Source: Vulcaniibacterium tengchongense (GTDB lineage: Bacteria > Pseudomonadota > Gammaproteobacteria > Xanthomonadales > Xanthomonadaceae). Taken from it: a stretch of 64,000 nucleotides of DNA. A program made the position numbers and the translations under genes. The DNA lies in assembly GCF_003814555.1 (NCBI RefSeq), contig NZ_RKQN01000001.1, positions 764,546 to 828,545 of the forward strand, written 5' to 3'. The notes under the pieces are model-generated. The model saw only the letters and a list, made by a program, of their open reading frames with translations, did not search any database and was not told the DNA's origin. Below are positions 7,937 through 19,475 of the stretch, piece by piece. Within the stretch, counting starts at the first letter, position 1. Each line of letters starts with the position of its first letter.

Positions 7937-10762
7937 TCACTCGGGGGTCGCCTCGCCGCGCAGCGGGTTGCGCAGCGCGTCGGCGACCAGCGCGGCCTGC
8001 TCGGCGAGGTGGTCGGCGAGATGGCCGACGGCCGGCGAGGGCGAGCGCGCCCGGCCCGCGTAGTGCAGGGTCTGGCCCGAGGCGAGGCACGCGGTCAGGT
8101 GGTGGCGGATCTGGTACCACGCGCCCTGGTTCTGCGGTTCCTCCTGGCACCAGACCACGTCCTTGGCGCCGGCGAAGCGCTTGAGCTCGGCCGCGAGCAG
8201 CGCGCGCGGGAACGGGTACAGCTGCTCCACGCGGACCAGGGCGACGTCTTCCAGGCCCTGCTTCTGCGCCTCCTCGATCAGGTCGTAGTAGACCTTGCCG
8301 CCGCAGACGATCACGCGCTTGACCTTCTTCGGGTCGGCGGCGTTGTCCGGGATCAGGTGCTGGAACTCGCCCTGGGCCAGCTCGTCCAGGGTCGAGACCG
8401 CGAGCTTGTGGCGCAGCAGCGACTTCGGCGTCATCACCACCAGCGGCTTGCGCGTGGTCATCAGCATCTGCCGGCGGATCATGTGGTAGGCCTGCGCCGG
8501 GGTGGTCGGCGTGCACACGATCATGTTCTCCAGCGCGCACAGCTGCAGGAAGCGCTCCAGGCGCGCCGAGCTGTGCTCGGGGCCCTGGCCTTCGTAGCCG
8601 TGCGGCAGGAACAGCACCAGCCCGCACAGGCGGCCCCACTTGGCCTCGCCCGAGGACAGGAACTGGTCGATCACCACCTGCGCGCCGTTGGCGAAGTCGC
8701 CGAACTGGGCTTCCCAGATGTCCAAGGTCATCGGGTCGGCGGTGGCGTAGCCGTACTCGAACGCCATCACCGCCTCCTCGCTGAGCAGCGAATCGACGAT
8801 GGTCACGTCGGACGGGTTCTTCACCAGCCGGCGCAGCGGCAGCAGGTACTCGTCGGTGCTCTGCTCGTGCAGGATCGCGTGGCGGTGGAAGAAAGTGCCG
8901 CGGCCGCAGTCCTGGCCGACCAGGCGCAGCTTGTAGCCCTCGTCGAGCAGGGTGGCGTAGGCCAGGTTCTCGGCGAAGCCCCAGTCGCCCGGCTGCTCGC
9001 CGGCGGCCATCTTGCGCCGGTCCTCGTAGATCTTGGCCACGCGCGGGTGCAGCTTGAACTCGGCCGGGATCTCGTTGATCGCCGCCGCCAGCCGGCGCAG
9101 CTTGGCCCCGTCGAAGGTGGTGTCGACCGGGTCGGAGAGCTTGCCCGACAGGTACTTCGACCAGTCGATCGTGAATTCGTCCGACTTGACCTCGACCACC
9201 TCGGTGGTGACCACGTTCTCGTCGAGCTTGCGGCGGTATTCGTCGACCAGCGCCTGCGCGTCCTCGGCGGCGATGACGCCTTCGCCGACCAGCTTCTGCG
9301 CGTACAGCTCGCGCGGGGTCTTGTGCTTGCGGATGATCTGGTACATCACCGGCTGGGTCGCCGCCGGCTCGTCGGCCTCGTTGTGGCCGTGGCGGCGGTA
9401 GCAGACCAGGTCGATGACCACGTCCTTGCCGAAGCGGTTGCGGAAGTCCAGCGCCAGCTCGGCGCAGAACACCACCGCCTCCGGGTCGTCGCCGTTCACG
9501 TGCAGCACCGGCGCGCCGACCATCTTGGCCACGTCGGTGCAGTACAGGGTGGAGCGGGCGTCCTGGCGGTCGGAGGTGGTGAAGCCGACCTGGTTGTTGA
9601 TGACGATGTGCACGGTGCCGCCGACGGCGAAGCCGCGCGCCTGCGACATCTGGAACAGCTCCATCACCACGCCCTGGCCGGCGAAGGCGGCGTCGCCGTG
9701 GATCAGGATCGGCAGCACCTGCGCGCGCGCGTTGTCGCCGCGGCGGTTCTGGCGCGAGCGCACGCTGCCGGCGACCACCGGGTCGACGATCTCCAGGTGC
9801 GAGGGGTTGAACGCCAGCGCCAGGTGCACCGGGCCGCCGGGGGTGGCGACGTCGGCGGAGAAGCCCATGTGGTACTTCACGTCGCCCTGGTGGGCGATGT
9901 CGTTGTGCTCGAACTTGCCCTCGAACTCGTCGAACAGCTGCCGCGGCGGCTTGCCGAGGGTGTTGACCAGCACGTTGAGGCGGCCGCGGTGGGCCATGCC
10001 GATCACCACGTCCTTGGCGCCCGCCTCGCCGGCGCGGCGGATGGTGGCGTCCATCAGCGGGATCAGGGCGTCGCCGCCTTCCAGCGAGAAGCGCTTCTGG
10101 CCGACGTACTTGGTGCCCAGGTAGCGCTCCAGGCCGTCGGCGGCGGTCAGCCGCTCGAGGATGCGCTTCTTCTGCTCGGCGGTGCGGCCGAACTTGCCGC
10201 CGGCCTTTTCCAGGCGCTCGTAGATCCAACGCCGCTGCTCGGCGTCGGCGATGTGCATGAACTCGGCGCCGATCGGGCCGGTGTAGGTGGCCTTGAGCAG
10301 GCCGAGCAGGTCGCCGAGCTTCATCCGGTCGTGGCCGCCGACGCCGCCGGTGCTGAACTCGGCGCCGAGGTCGGCCTCGGACAGGCGGTGGAACGCCAGC
10401 CCCAGGTCGGGCGCCTCCGGCTTCTGCCACAGCCCGAGCGGGTCGATGTTCGCCGCCAGGTGGCCGCGCGAGCGGTACGCGGTGATCAGGCGGCCGACCT
10501 GGCGCTCGCGCTCGTCGCCGGCGCCCGCGGCCACCGCGACCACGCCCCGCGCGGCCAGGCGCGCGGCCTGGGCGATGTTCTCGATCACCGCCGAGTGCGG
10601 CACGTCGCCCGCCTCGCGGCCCTTGAGGCCGTCGAAATACGCCTTCCATTTGGGATCGACGCTGTCCGGGGACACCAGGTACTGCTCGTACAGGTCCTCG
10701 ATGTAGGCGGCGTTGTTGCCGAGCTGCGACGACTGGGAGAACTGCTTCAGGAGACTGTCCAC
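7937..10762 (-). CDS. sucA: 2-oxoglutarate dehydrogenase E1 component
   Basis: This encodes 941 aa, the expected size for SucA. The N-terminal E2-binding helix region is followed by SAYIEDLYEQYL-like sequence, and the ThDP/Mg motif is HGDAAFAGQG. Conserved GFTTSDRQDARS and CYRRHGHNEADEP segments are seen. It decarboxylates 2-oxoglutarate and transfers the succinyl group to lipoyl-E2. The first codon is GTG at 10762-10760, giving MDSLLKQF; no better start is visible. A perfect TATAAT box lies about 85 bp upstream. Confidence 0.96.
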   Translation of the reverse strand: MDSLLKQFSQSSQLGNNAAYIEDLYEQYLVSPDSVDPKWKAYFDGLKGREAGDVPHSAVIENIAQAARLAARGVVAVAAGAGDERERQVGRLITAYRSRGHLAANIDPLGLWQKPEAPDLGLAFHRLSEADLGAEFSTGGVGGHDRMKLGDLLGLLKATYTGPIGAEFMHIADAEQRRWIYERLEKAGGKFGRTAEQKKRILERLTAADGLERYLGTKYVGQKRFSLEGGDALIPLMDATIRRAGEAGAKDVVIGMAHRGRLNVLVNTLGKPPRQLFDEFEGKFEHNDIAHQGDVKYHMGFSADVATPGGPVHLALAFNPSHLEIVDPVVAGSVRSRQNRRGDNARAQVLPILIHGDAAFAGQGVVMELFQMSQARGFAVGGTVHIVINNQVGFTTSDRQDARSTLYCTDVAKMVGAPVLHVNGDDPEAVVFCAELALDFRNRFGKDVVIDLVCYRRHGHNEADEPAATQPVMYQIIRKHKTPRELYAQKLVGEGVIAAEDAQALVDEYRRKLDENVVTTEVVEVKSDEFTIDWSKYLSGKLSDPVDTTFDGAKLRRLAAAINEIPAEFKLHPRVAKIYEDRRKMAAGEQPGDWGFAENLAYATLLDEGYKLRLVGQDCGRGTFFHRHAILHEQSTDEYLLPLRRLVKNPSDVTIVDSLLSEEAVMAFEYGYATADPMTLDIWEAQFGDFANGAQVVIDQFLSSGEAKWGRLCGLVLFLPHGYEGQGPEHSSARLERFLQLCALENMIVCTPTTPAQAYHMIRRQMLMTTRKPLVVMTPKSLLRHKLAVSTLDELAQGEFQHLIPDNAADPKKVKRVIVCGGKVYYDLIEEAQKQGLEDVALVRVEQLYPFPRALLAAELKRFAGAKDVVWCQEEPQNQGAWYQIRHHLTACLASGQTLHYAGRARSPSPAVGHLADHLAEQAALVADALRNPLRGEATPE

Positions 10763-10816
10763 GATGGCGATCGGGGGAACCGGTGGGAGAAGGGCGGAGA
10801 GGCGGTTTTGCGTACA

Positions 10817-10837
10817 TTGGCGCTATTCAGGCGCCAA
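10817..10837 (-). promoter_or_regulatory. Inverted repeat just downstream of the sucA promoter
   Basis: TTGGCGC (10817-10823) and GCGCCAA (10831-10837) form a perfect 7-bp dyad with a 7-nt spacer. On the minus strand it begins about 8 nt after the TATAAT box. It would therefore cover the transcription start or the very 5' end of the mRNA, an operator-like position. The regulator is unknown. Confidence 0.45.
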
Positions 10838-10845
10838 GATTCGGA

Positions 10846-10851
10846 ATTATA
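10846..10851 (-). promoter_or_regulatory. sucA: -10 box of the sucAB-lpd promoter
   Basis: The minus strand reads TATAAT here, a perfect sigma-70 -10 hexamer and rare in this GC-rich sequence. No good -35 is seen at 16-18 bp; the nearest candidate is GGCGTT at 17 bp. This suggests activator dependence or a relaxed -35. The predicted leader before sucA is about 75-80 nt. Confidence 0.6.
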
Positions 10852-10941
10852 GCCCCGGCTCGGGAACAAACGCCTAACACTTGCGTCGGAAACCGCGCGC
10901 GGCTCGGATTCAAGCTTGGGCCGGGGCGGGTGGGTTCAAGC

Positions 10942-10959
10942 GCGCGCCCCGGGGCGCGC
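10942..10959. other. Perfect 18-bp GC palindrome between the GNAT gene and sucA
   Basis: GCGCGCCCC is followed directly by its complement GGGGCGCGC. Further GC-only dyads follow to about 10989. It lies 33 bp after the GNAT operon ends and could slow or terminate transcription before the sucA promoter, but no U-run is present. Confidence 0.35.
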
Positions 10960-10991
10960 CGCGTCGCGCCCGCGGCGCGGGTGCCGCGCGC

Positions 10992-11897
10992 CTAGAGGCC
11001 GAGCGCACGGTACTCGCCGCAGGGGCGGGCGCGTTCCCAGACCGGGTCGAAGGCCTCGCGCAGCTGGCGCGCGCGGCCGCCGCCGTCGAGCCGGGTCTCG
11101 CCATCGAAGCGGTGGCCGAGCGGGCGGAAGTACCAGCCGTCGCGGTCGTCGACCGCGTAGGCGGCGGGGTAGTCGAGGTCGACCGGGTCCTCGGCCGCGC
11201 GGAACGCGAACGCGCTGGGCAGGCGCTGCGCCAGGGCGATGAGCGGATGCAGGGCGCGCCGCGGCGCGGCGGGGTCCTGCAGCAGCAGGCGGACCTGGCG
11301 GCCGGACGTGGCCAGGCGGCGCAACGCGGCCAGCGCTTCGGGCCGGTCGAGCAGGCCGGGGTCGAGCTCGCGGCTGTAGATCCGCAGCACGCGGCGGGTG
11401 CCGGCGGCGACGCCCAGGAACGCGGCGAGGCCGGCGTCGCGGGTCTCGACCGGATTCACCGCGTCCAGGCGGCGGGCCATGGCCTGGTGCTCCAGCCCGG
11501 CCTCGACGAAGCGCCCGCCCTGCGGCAGGAAGCCGTGGCGGGCGTAGAACGCGATCGCGGTCGCCTGCGCGTGCAGGCTCAGCTCGTTCCAGCCCAGCGC
11601 GCGCGCCTGCGCCAGCAACGCATCGAGCAGCGCGTCGCCGACGCCGCGCCCGCGCCATTCCGCCAGCACCGCCATGCGCCCGATCGTGCGCTGCGGGGTG
11701 AGCCGGCCGGTGCCGATCGGCCGGCCGTCCGCATCCCGCGCCAGCACATGCCGGCACTGCGGGTCGAGCGCATCGCGCTCGATCCCGGCCGGCACGCCCT
11801 GTTCGCGCACGAACACCGCCTCGCGCACCGCGTGCAAGGCCTCGCGCGCGGCGGCGAACTCGACCGGCTCGACCCGGAACGGCCGCGGCGCGTTCAT
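10992..11897 (-). CDS. GNAT N-acetyltransferase fused to a C-terminal domain of unknown function
   Basis: This encodes 301 aa. Residues 1-145 form a GNAT fold: acceptor-side strands, then IGRMAVLAEWRGRGVGDALL with the acetyl-CoA pyrophosphate loop RGRGVG, then LHAQATAIAFYARHGF. Residues 150-301 form a second domain with RVLRIYSRELDPGLLDR and DGWYFRPLGHRFDGETR. I recognise this pairing from Xanthomonadaceae acetyltransferases, but the C-terminal function is unknown to me. The start ATG overlaps the stop of the upstream oxygenase gene (ATGA), so translation is probably coupled. It is the last gene of a four-gene operon. The acetyl acceptor is unknown. Confidence 0.8.
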   Translation of the reverse strand: MNAPRPFRVEPVEFAAAREALHAVREAVFVREQGVPAGIERDALDPQCRHVLARDADGRPIGTGRLTPQRTIGRMAVLAEWRGRGVGDALLDALLAQARALGWNELSLHAQATAIAFYARHGFLPQGGRFVEAGLEHQAMARRLDAVNPVETRDAGLAAFLGVAAGTRRVLRIYSRELDPGLLDRPEALAALRRLATSGRQVRLLLQDPAAPRRALHPLIALAQRLPSAFAFRAAEDPVDLDYPAAYAVDDRDGWYFRPLGHRFDGETRLDGGGRARQLREAFDPVWERARPCGEYRALGL

Positions 11898-13153
11898 GCC
11901 TCGTCTTCTTCGTCCAGCAGCGCCAGGCGGTAATGCCCGGCCTGCAGCAGCTCGATCGCGCAGTCCCGCCCGGCCTCGGAGAGGGCGGCGTAGCCGGTGC
12001 CGTCCAGCCGCGCGGCACCGGCCAGGCGCCGCGCGTCGGCTTCCGGCAACGCGTAGGCGTGGCCGCTGACGTACAGCCGCGCCGGCGCGCCGCGCCGGCG
12101 CGCGCGGCGCCAGGCCATGCGCGACCACGGGTGGCGCAGCAGCGCGGCGCCGCGCTGCAGGTCCCATTCGATCTCGATCCGCGAACGCCCCCGGTCCTCG
12201 CCGGGTTGCACCTCGCCCGCGGCGCGGTACAGGGTGATGAAGCGGCCGAACCAGTCGCCGAGCCGGTCCGGGTCGTTCATCCGCAGCCGGTTCAGCGCCG
12301 CGACCGCGCGGTTCATCGCGGCCTCGTCGATCTCGTTGGGATCGGCGGGCGGCGCCAGGTCGGGGTCGGCGTAGCGCAGCGACTCGTCGGCCTCGCTGGC
12401 GAGGGTGTCGACGAAATCGCCGAGCAGCTCCGCCGCCGACGGCGCGCGCATGCCGACCGAGAAGGTCAGGCAGGCGTCCTCGGCCACGCCGTGGTGCGGC
12501 ACGCCGGGCGGCAGGTACAGCATGTCGCCGGGGCCGAGCACCCAGTCGTGGCTCGGGCGGAACTCGCGCAGCAGCTTCAGCTCGACGTCGGGGCGGAAGT
12601 CCAACGGCGGGTCGGGCCTGGCGTCGATCTGCCAGCGCCGGCGCCCCTGCGCCTGCAGCAGGAACACGTCGTACTGGTCGACGTGGGCGCCGACCGAGCC
12701 GCCCGGCGCGGCGAACGAGACCATCACGTCGTCGATGCGCCAGCGCGGCAGGAAGTCGAAATGCGGCAGCAGCGCGGCGACGTCGGTGTCCCACTTGTCC
12801 ACGTCCTGCACCAGCAGGGTCCAGTCCTGCCGCGGCATGCCGGGGAACTCGGCCTCGTCGAACGGGCCGTGGCGCAGCGTCCAGCGGTCGCGCGCGCGGT
12901 CGTGCACGACGATGCGCGACAGCGCCGCCTCCTCGCAGGCCAGCCCGGCCAGGTCCTCCGGCTGCAACGGCGACTCGAAGCCGGGGAACGCGTTGCGGAT
13001 CAGCAGCGGCCGCTTCTGCCAGTAGTCGCGCAGGAACCGCTCCGGCGGCATGCCCAGCGGCGGCAGCGCGCGGGCGTCGATCTCGATCGGCGGCGCGGCG
13101 GCGGCATCGCTGCGGCGGTCGCGGGGGGTGGTCTTGGCGGGCTTCTTGGTCAT
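11894..13153 (-). CDS. JmjC/cupin protein-hydroxylase, ribosomal oxygenase (RoxA/YcfD-like)
   Basis: This encodes 419 aa. It is a 2-oxoglutarate- and Fe(II)-dependent oxygenase of the JmjC ribosomal-oxygenase family, whose E. coli member YcfD hydroxylates an Arg of ribosomal protein L16. The Fe ligands can be read as H157-x-D159 in VGAHVDQYDVF and H220 in PPGVPHHG. LPPRWRIDD-like and GPGDMLYLPPG segments surround them. The C-terminal winged-helix-like dimerisation region follows (about 280-419). It is longer than YcfD (373 aa) because of a basic N-terminal tail of about 20 residues. Its start overlaps the upstream VOC stop (TGATG). The L16 substrate is inferred from the family. Confidence 0.85.
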   Translation of the reverse strand: MTKKPAKTTPRDRRSDAAAAPPIEIDARALPPLGMPPERFLRDYWQKRPLLIRNAFPGFESPLQPEDLAGLACEEAALSRIVVHDRARDRWTLRHGPFDEAEFPGMPRQDWTLLVQDVDKWDTDVAALLPHFDFLPRWRIDDVMVSFAAPGGSVGAHVDQYDVFLLQAQGRRRWQIDARPDPPLDFRPDVELKLLREFRPSHDWVLGPGDMLYLPPGVPHHGVAEDACLTFSVGMRAPSAAELLGDFVDTLASEADESLRYADPDLAPPADPNEIDEAAMNRAVAALNRLRMNDPDRLGDWFGRFITLYRAAGEVQPGEDRGRSRIEIEWDLQRGAALLRHPWSRMAWRRARRRGAPARLYVSGHAYALPEADARRLAGAARLDGTGYAALSEAGRDCAIELLQAGHYRLALLDEEDEA

Positions 13154-13551
13154 CAGGTGGCGATCTCGTCGTAGCCGCGGCCGAGGAACTGCAGCAGGCA
13201 CCAGCCGTGGCCGAACGGGTCGGCGAGGGCGACGATGCGGCCCCAGGCGGCCTCGCGGACGCCGCCTTCCTGGCGCGCGCCGGCGGCCAGGGCGCGGGCC
13301 AGCGCCGCGTCGAGGTCGGCGACGACCACGTCGCAGTGCAGCGGCGTCCAGTGGCGGGAATAGTCGCGCCGCGCGGTTCCGGCGCCGGTGCTGCCGGGCT
13401 CCTTGCGCAGCAGGTAGACGGGGGCGTCGGCGCCGAGCAGCTCGACCACGTCGGCGCCGAAGCGCCGCGCCGGGCGCAGGCCGAACGCGTCGACGTAGAA
13501 ACGCTCGGCCGCGGCCAGGTCCGGTACGTCGAGGTTGAGCAGCAGCTTCAT
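13153..13551 (-). CDS. VOC (glyoxalase/bleomycin-resistance) family protein
   Basis: This encodes 132 aa with the beta-alpha-beta-beta-beta repeats of the vicinal oxygen chelate fold. MKLLLNLDVPDLAAAERFY opens the first module. HCDVVVADLDAALARAL and ALADPFGHGWCLLQF form the second. The start overlaps the stop of the preceding VOC gene by four bases (ATGA), and its own stop overlaps the JmjC gene start. Substrate and metal use cannot be deduced. It could be a lyase, a dioxygenase or a binding protein. Confidence 0.8.
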   Translation of the reverse strand: MKLLLNLDVPDLAAAERFYVDAFGLRPARRFGADVVELLGADAPVYLLRKEPGSTGAGTARRDYSRHWTPLHCDVVVADLDAALARALAAGARQEGGVREAAWGRIVALADPFGHGWCLLQFLGRGYDEIAT

Positions 13552-13937
13552 CGCAGGGCCTGGGCGAAGCGCAGGTCGACGCCGTTGGGGTCGCGCACGA
13601 CGAACTCGCGCAGGCCGTACGGCCGGTCGCGCGGCGGATGGAGCGGCTCGATGCCGGCCGCGCGGACCGCGGCGTGCAACGCGTCGACGTCCTCGGCCAT
13701 CAGCCGGATCTGGGTCCAGCGCGGTGCGGTGGGCGCCCCGGCGTCCTCGGCCAGGAACAGGCGCAGCCCGCGCCAATGCAGCGCGGCGAACGGGCCGCTG
13801 CGCCGGGCCACCTCGAAGCCGAGCGCGCGGTAGAACGCGAGCGAGGCCTCCAGGTCGGGGCCGACGGTCTCGACCACGCCCTGGGCGTGGCCGTGCAGGC
13901 CGGCCGCCGGCGCGTCGCCCTGCGCGGCCTCGTTCAT
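13548..13937 (-). CDS. VOC family protein, first gene of the VOC-VOC-JmjC-GNAT operon
   Basis: This encodes 129 aa. The VOC fold is indicated by VVETVGPDLEASLAFYRALGFEV at the N-terminus and FVVRDPNGVDLRFAQAL at the C-terminus, the latter typical of glyoxalase-like proteins. It differs clearly from the next VOC gene, so the two are not a recent duplication. They may work as partners, because VOC sites are often made from paired modules. No strong Shine-Dalgarno sequence or promoter is obvious upstream. Confidence 0.8.
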   Translation of the reverse strand: MNEAAQGDAPAAGLHGHAQGVVETVGPDLEASLAFYRALGFEVARRSGPFAALHWRGLRLFLAEDAGAPTAPRWTQIRLMAEDVDALHAAVRAAGIEPLHPPRDRPYGLREFVVRDPNGVDLRFAQALR

Positions 13938-14141
13938 GCGTGCTCCCTCGGCGTCTGCCGCCGGGAGGACGGCCGCAGCGCGTCCCGGTCGCGGAATTGC
14001 GCGCGATGGCGGCCGGGGGCGCCGGCGGCGTCGCGGACGCCGCGTTCCGGCGTCGGCAGGGCGTCGATCGGGCTGCGGGCGTTCACGCGACCGTGCTCCG
14101 GTGGGGCGGGACAGTTTCGCCGCGGCGGCGTGAGGCGGCGG

Positions 14142-17332
<3,191 letters not shown>

Positions 17333-17401
17333 CCGGGCTGCCGCCGTCGGGAGCGCAGGACCGGCTCGTCGCGCTGCGGCGGCGGCGACCTTGCGAAGCA
17401 G

Positions 17402-17480
17402 CCGGGGGGCCGGGCTTGCGCGGCCTTCGGCGGCAGGGAGGCCGCCGAAGCGCTTGCATCGACGTATTCGCAGCGTGTCG
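17402..17480 (-). repeat. Palindromic repeat family, copy B
   Basis: Read on the minus strand it gives CGACACG, GAATACGTC, then a perfect 10-bp hairpin (arms 17425-17434 and 17441-17450, CTTCGGCGGC), then GGCCGCGCAAGCC and a C-run. These are the blocks of copies A and C. It lies between the convergent ends of fumC and the DUF2884-like lipoprotein gene, where it might also act as a bidirectional transcription barrier. Confidence 0.65.
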
Positions 17481-17575
17481 GGCAATCCCGGGTTGCCGGT
17501 CGCTTACCCGCGGCGCCTCAAGAAGGCCGCTCCCTCGCCGCATTCCGAACGAGGTGGGCCGCCCGGCGCGCCCGT

Positions 17576-18298
17576 CTACTGGCGGCGGGCCGCGTCCGGG
17601 GCCGAGCGCGCGGACTCCGCGACCTCGCGGCGGCATTCGTCGATGTCCGATGCGGCGAGGGTGGCGTAGGGCGCGAATTCCGGGATCGCCGCGGCCGCGG
17701 CCCGCTGCGCCGCGATCAGCCCGGGCAGGCGTTCGCAGATGCGCCCGGCCTCGGCCGCGATCTTCCGCGCCTCGGCCTCGACGCGTCGCTCGAAATCGTC
17801 CGTTCGCCCGGCGAACACGTGCGTGAGCGCCTCGCCCGCCGCGGCGATGCCGAGATCGGCGCCGCGCGCGCCCAGCGCCATGCCGGTCTCGATCACTTCG
17901 GTCAGCTGTTTCCGGTATTCGAGCATCAGCGCGCGCTGCCGCGGCTGCAGCGGCACCGGGCGCCCATCGATCAGCAGGTCGCCGGCGGGGCCGACCTCGG
18001 CCTTGGGCAGCGGATTGCCCTGGGCGTCGCGCGGGCTGCGGCTGCGCACCGTGGCGCCGCCGATGCGAATGTGGCTGTCGCTGCCGAGCGCCAGGTTTTC
18101 CTTGGCCAGCTCGGCGCGCGCTTCGGCGACCGCCTTCTCGACTTCGCGGCCGATCATGGTGCGCGCGCCCGCGTCGTGCGACCGCGAGGACGCGGGCGGC
18201 GCCGGGGCCGCGGGCGCGGCCGGCTGCTGCGGCGAGCAGGCGGCAAGTACGCAGGCGCACAGCAGAGCGACGGGAGGGCGGAAGGGCAGGCGGTTCAT
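17576..18298 (-). CDS. Putative lipoprotein, DUF2884 (YggN)-like
   Basis: This encodes 240 aa. A signal peptide of about 20 residues ends in the lipobox VLAAC, so Cys21 is probably lipidated. A Pro/Ala linker follows. The body resembles the YggN/DUF2884 family: helical EVEKAVAEARAELAKENLALG, then EVGPAGDLLIDGRPVPLQPRQRALM, then a helix rich in small residues. The family is periplasmic and of unknown role. The assignment is by pattern recognition and moderately secure. The gene lies 109 bp downstream of an ABC permease on the same strand and could be a separate unit. Confidence 0.72.
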   Translation of the reverse strand: MNRLPFRPPVALLCACVLAACSPQQPAAPAAPAPPASSRSHDAGARTMIGREVEKAVAEARAELAKENLALGSDSHIRIGGATVRSRSPRDAQGNPLPKAEVGPAGDLLIDGRPVPLQPRQRALMLEYRKQLTEVIETGMALGARGADLGIAAAGEALTHVFAGRTDDFERRVEAEARKIAAEAGRICERLPGLIAAQRAAAAAIPEFAPYATLAASDIDECRREVAESARSAPDAARRQ

Positions 18299-18407
18299 GA
18301 GGGCGGCTCCAGCGATGGAGGACGGGCGCGGGCCGGATGCGGTGCCCGGCGGCGGAATTCCTGCGTGCCTGCGGCGCGGACCGGCTGCGGCCGGTCCGCG
18401 CCCGGCG

Positions 18408-19475
18408 TCAGCCTTCGTCGCGCCAGCGGCGCAGGCGCGCCGCGGCGAGGATCATGCCGGCGCCGGCCAGCGCGCCGATCCACAGCTGCGGCGTCAGCAG
18501 CGTCGAGTACATCGTGCGCAGGTTGATCGCCTGGCTGATCGCGCCCGGGCCATCGAACTCCATGCGGCCGACCTGCGCCGCGTCCAGCCAGGTCATCGGC
18601 GCCACGCTGAGCAGCGCGCGGGCGACGATGTTCTTCCAGAACCAGAACGACTCCAGGTCGAACAGGCGCATCAGGTCGAACCAGGAGACGAACACGCCGG
18701 CGAACACCGGGATCATGATCGCCCACAGGAACGGCTTGCTGCGGGCCCAGGCCGAGCACAGCATCAGCCAGCCGACCGTGGGCAGCGCCCACAGCGCGTA
18801 CACCGGGATGCTGGCGACCAGGTGCAGGGCCACCTTCAGCGGGCTCGCCGGCACCCACAGCAGGGTGTACGGGTTGCCGCCGTGCAGCAGCACGAACAGG
18901 CTCACCAGGACCAGGAAGCCGAACACCGTCGCCACCGAGGCGAGCACGGCCAGGGCCGGCGCCAGCAGGGTCGCGCTGGCGGCCTTCGACAGCACGGTCT
19001 GGTGGTCCGAGACCGGCAGCGACTTCCAGAACAGCACGCTGCGGTCGCGGCGCTCGTCGTACAGGCTGCCCAGGCAGTAGAAGAACACCACGAAGGCGAG
19101 CACCAGGATCGGCCAGCCCGCGGCCATGTACAGGCTCAGGTCGAGCGCGCCGCCGAGCTGGCGCAGGTCCTCCGGCGACATCTTCGAGGTGAGCTGGGTC
19201 AGGTCGAGGCCGTTGATCCGCACCGTGCCGCCCTCGACCGCGAAGTCGGCCTCGCCGGCGACGCGGCGCAGGCTGACCTCGGTCAGGACGAAGCCCATCA
19301 GGCTCAGCAGCAGCAGGATGCCGCCGGCCACCAGCGGCGCCCACAGGAAGCCGCCCTTGTGCTCCCACAGTTCGCGCCGCAGCAGCATGCGGAAGGTGCG
19401 GGCGGGCTGCACGGCGGTCGCGGCGTGCGGCGCGCGGGCGGGTTCGCTCGGCGCCGTTTCGATGGAGGCGTTCAT
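18408..19475 (-). CDS. ABC transporter permease (ABC-2 type)
   Basis: This encodes 355 aa. It starts with a cytoplasmic tail of about 35 residues. A first membrane segment (about 45-65) is followed by a large extracytoplasmic loop containing GLDLTQLTSKMSPEDLRQLGG. Five further membrane segments follow. The motif SLYDERRDRSVLFWKSLPVSD after TM2 is typical of ABC-2 permeases such as those in ytr-type operons. Its start overlaps the stop of the ATPase gene (ATGA). Substrate is unknown; related systems act in cell-envelope stress or export. It is the last gene of the GntR-controlled operon. Confidence 0.87.
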   Translation of the reverse strand: MNASIETAPSEPARAPHAATAVQPARTFRMLLRRELWEHKGGFLWAPLVAGGILLLLSLMGFVLTEVSLRRVAGEADFAVEGGTVRINGLDLTQLTSKMSPEDLRQLGGALDLSLYMAAGWPILVLAFVVFFYCLGSLYDERRDRSVLFWKSLPVSDHQTVLSKAASATLLAPALAVLASVATVFGFLVLVSLFVLLHGGNPYTLLWVPASPLKVALHLVASIPVYALWALPTVGWLMLCSAWARSKPFLWAIMIPVFAGVFVSWFDLMRLFDLESFWFWKNIVARALLSVAPMTWLDAAQVGRMEFDGPGAISQAINLRTMYSTLLTPQLWIGALAGAGMILAAARLRRWRDEG

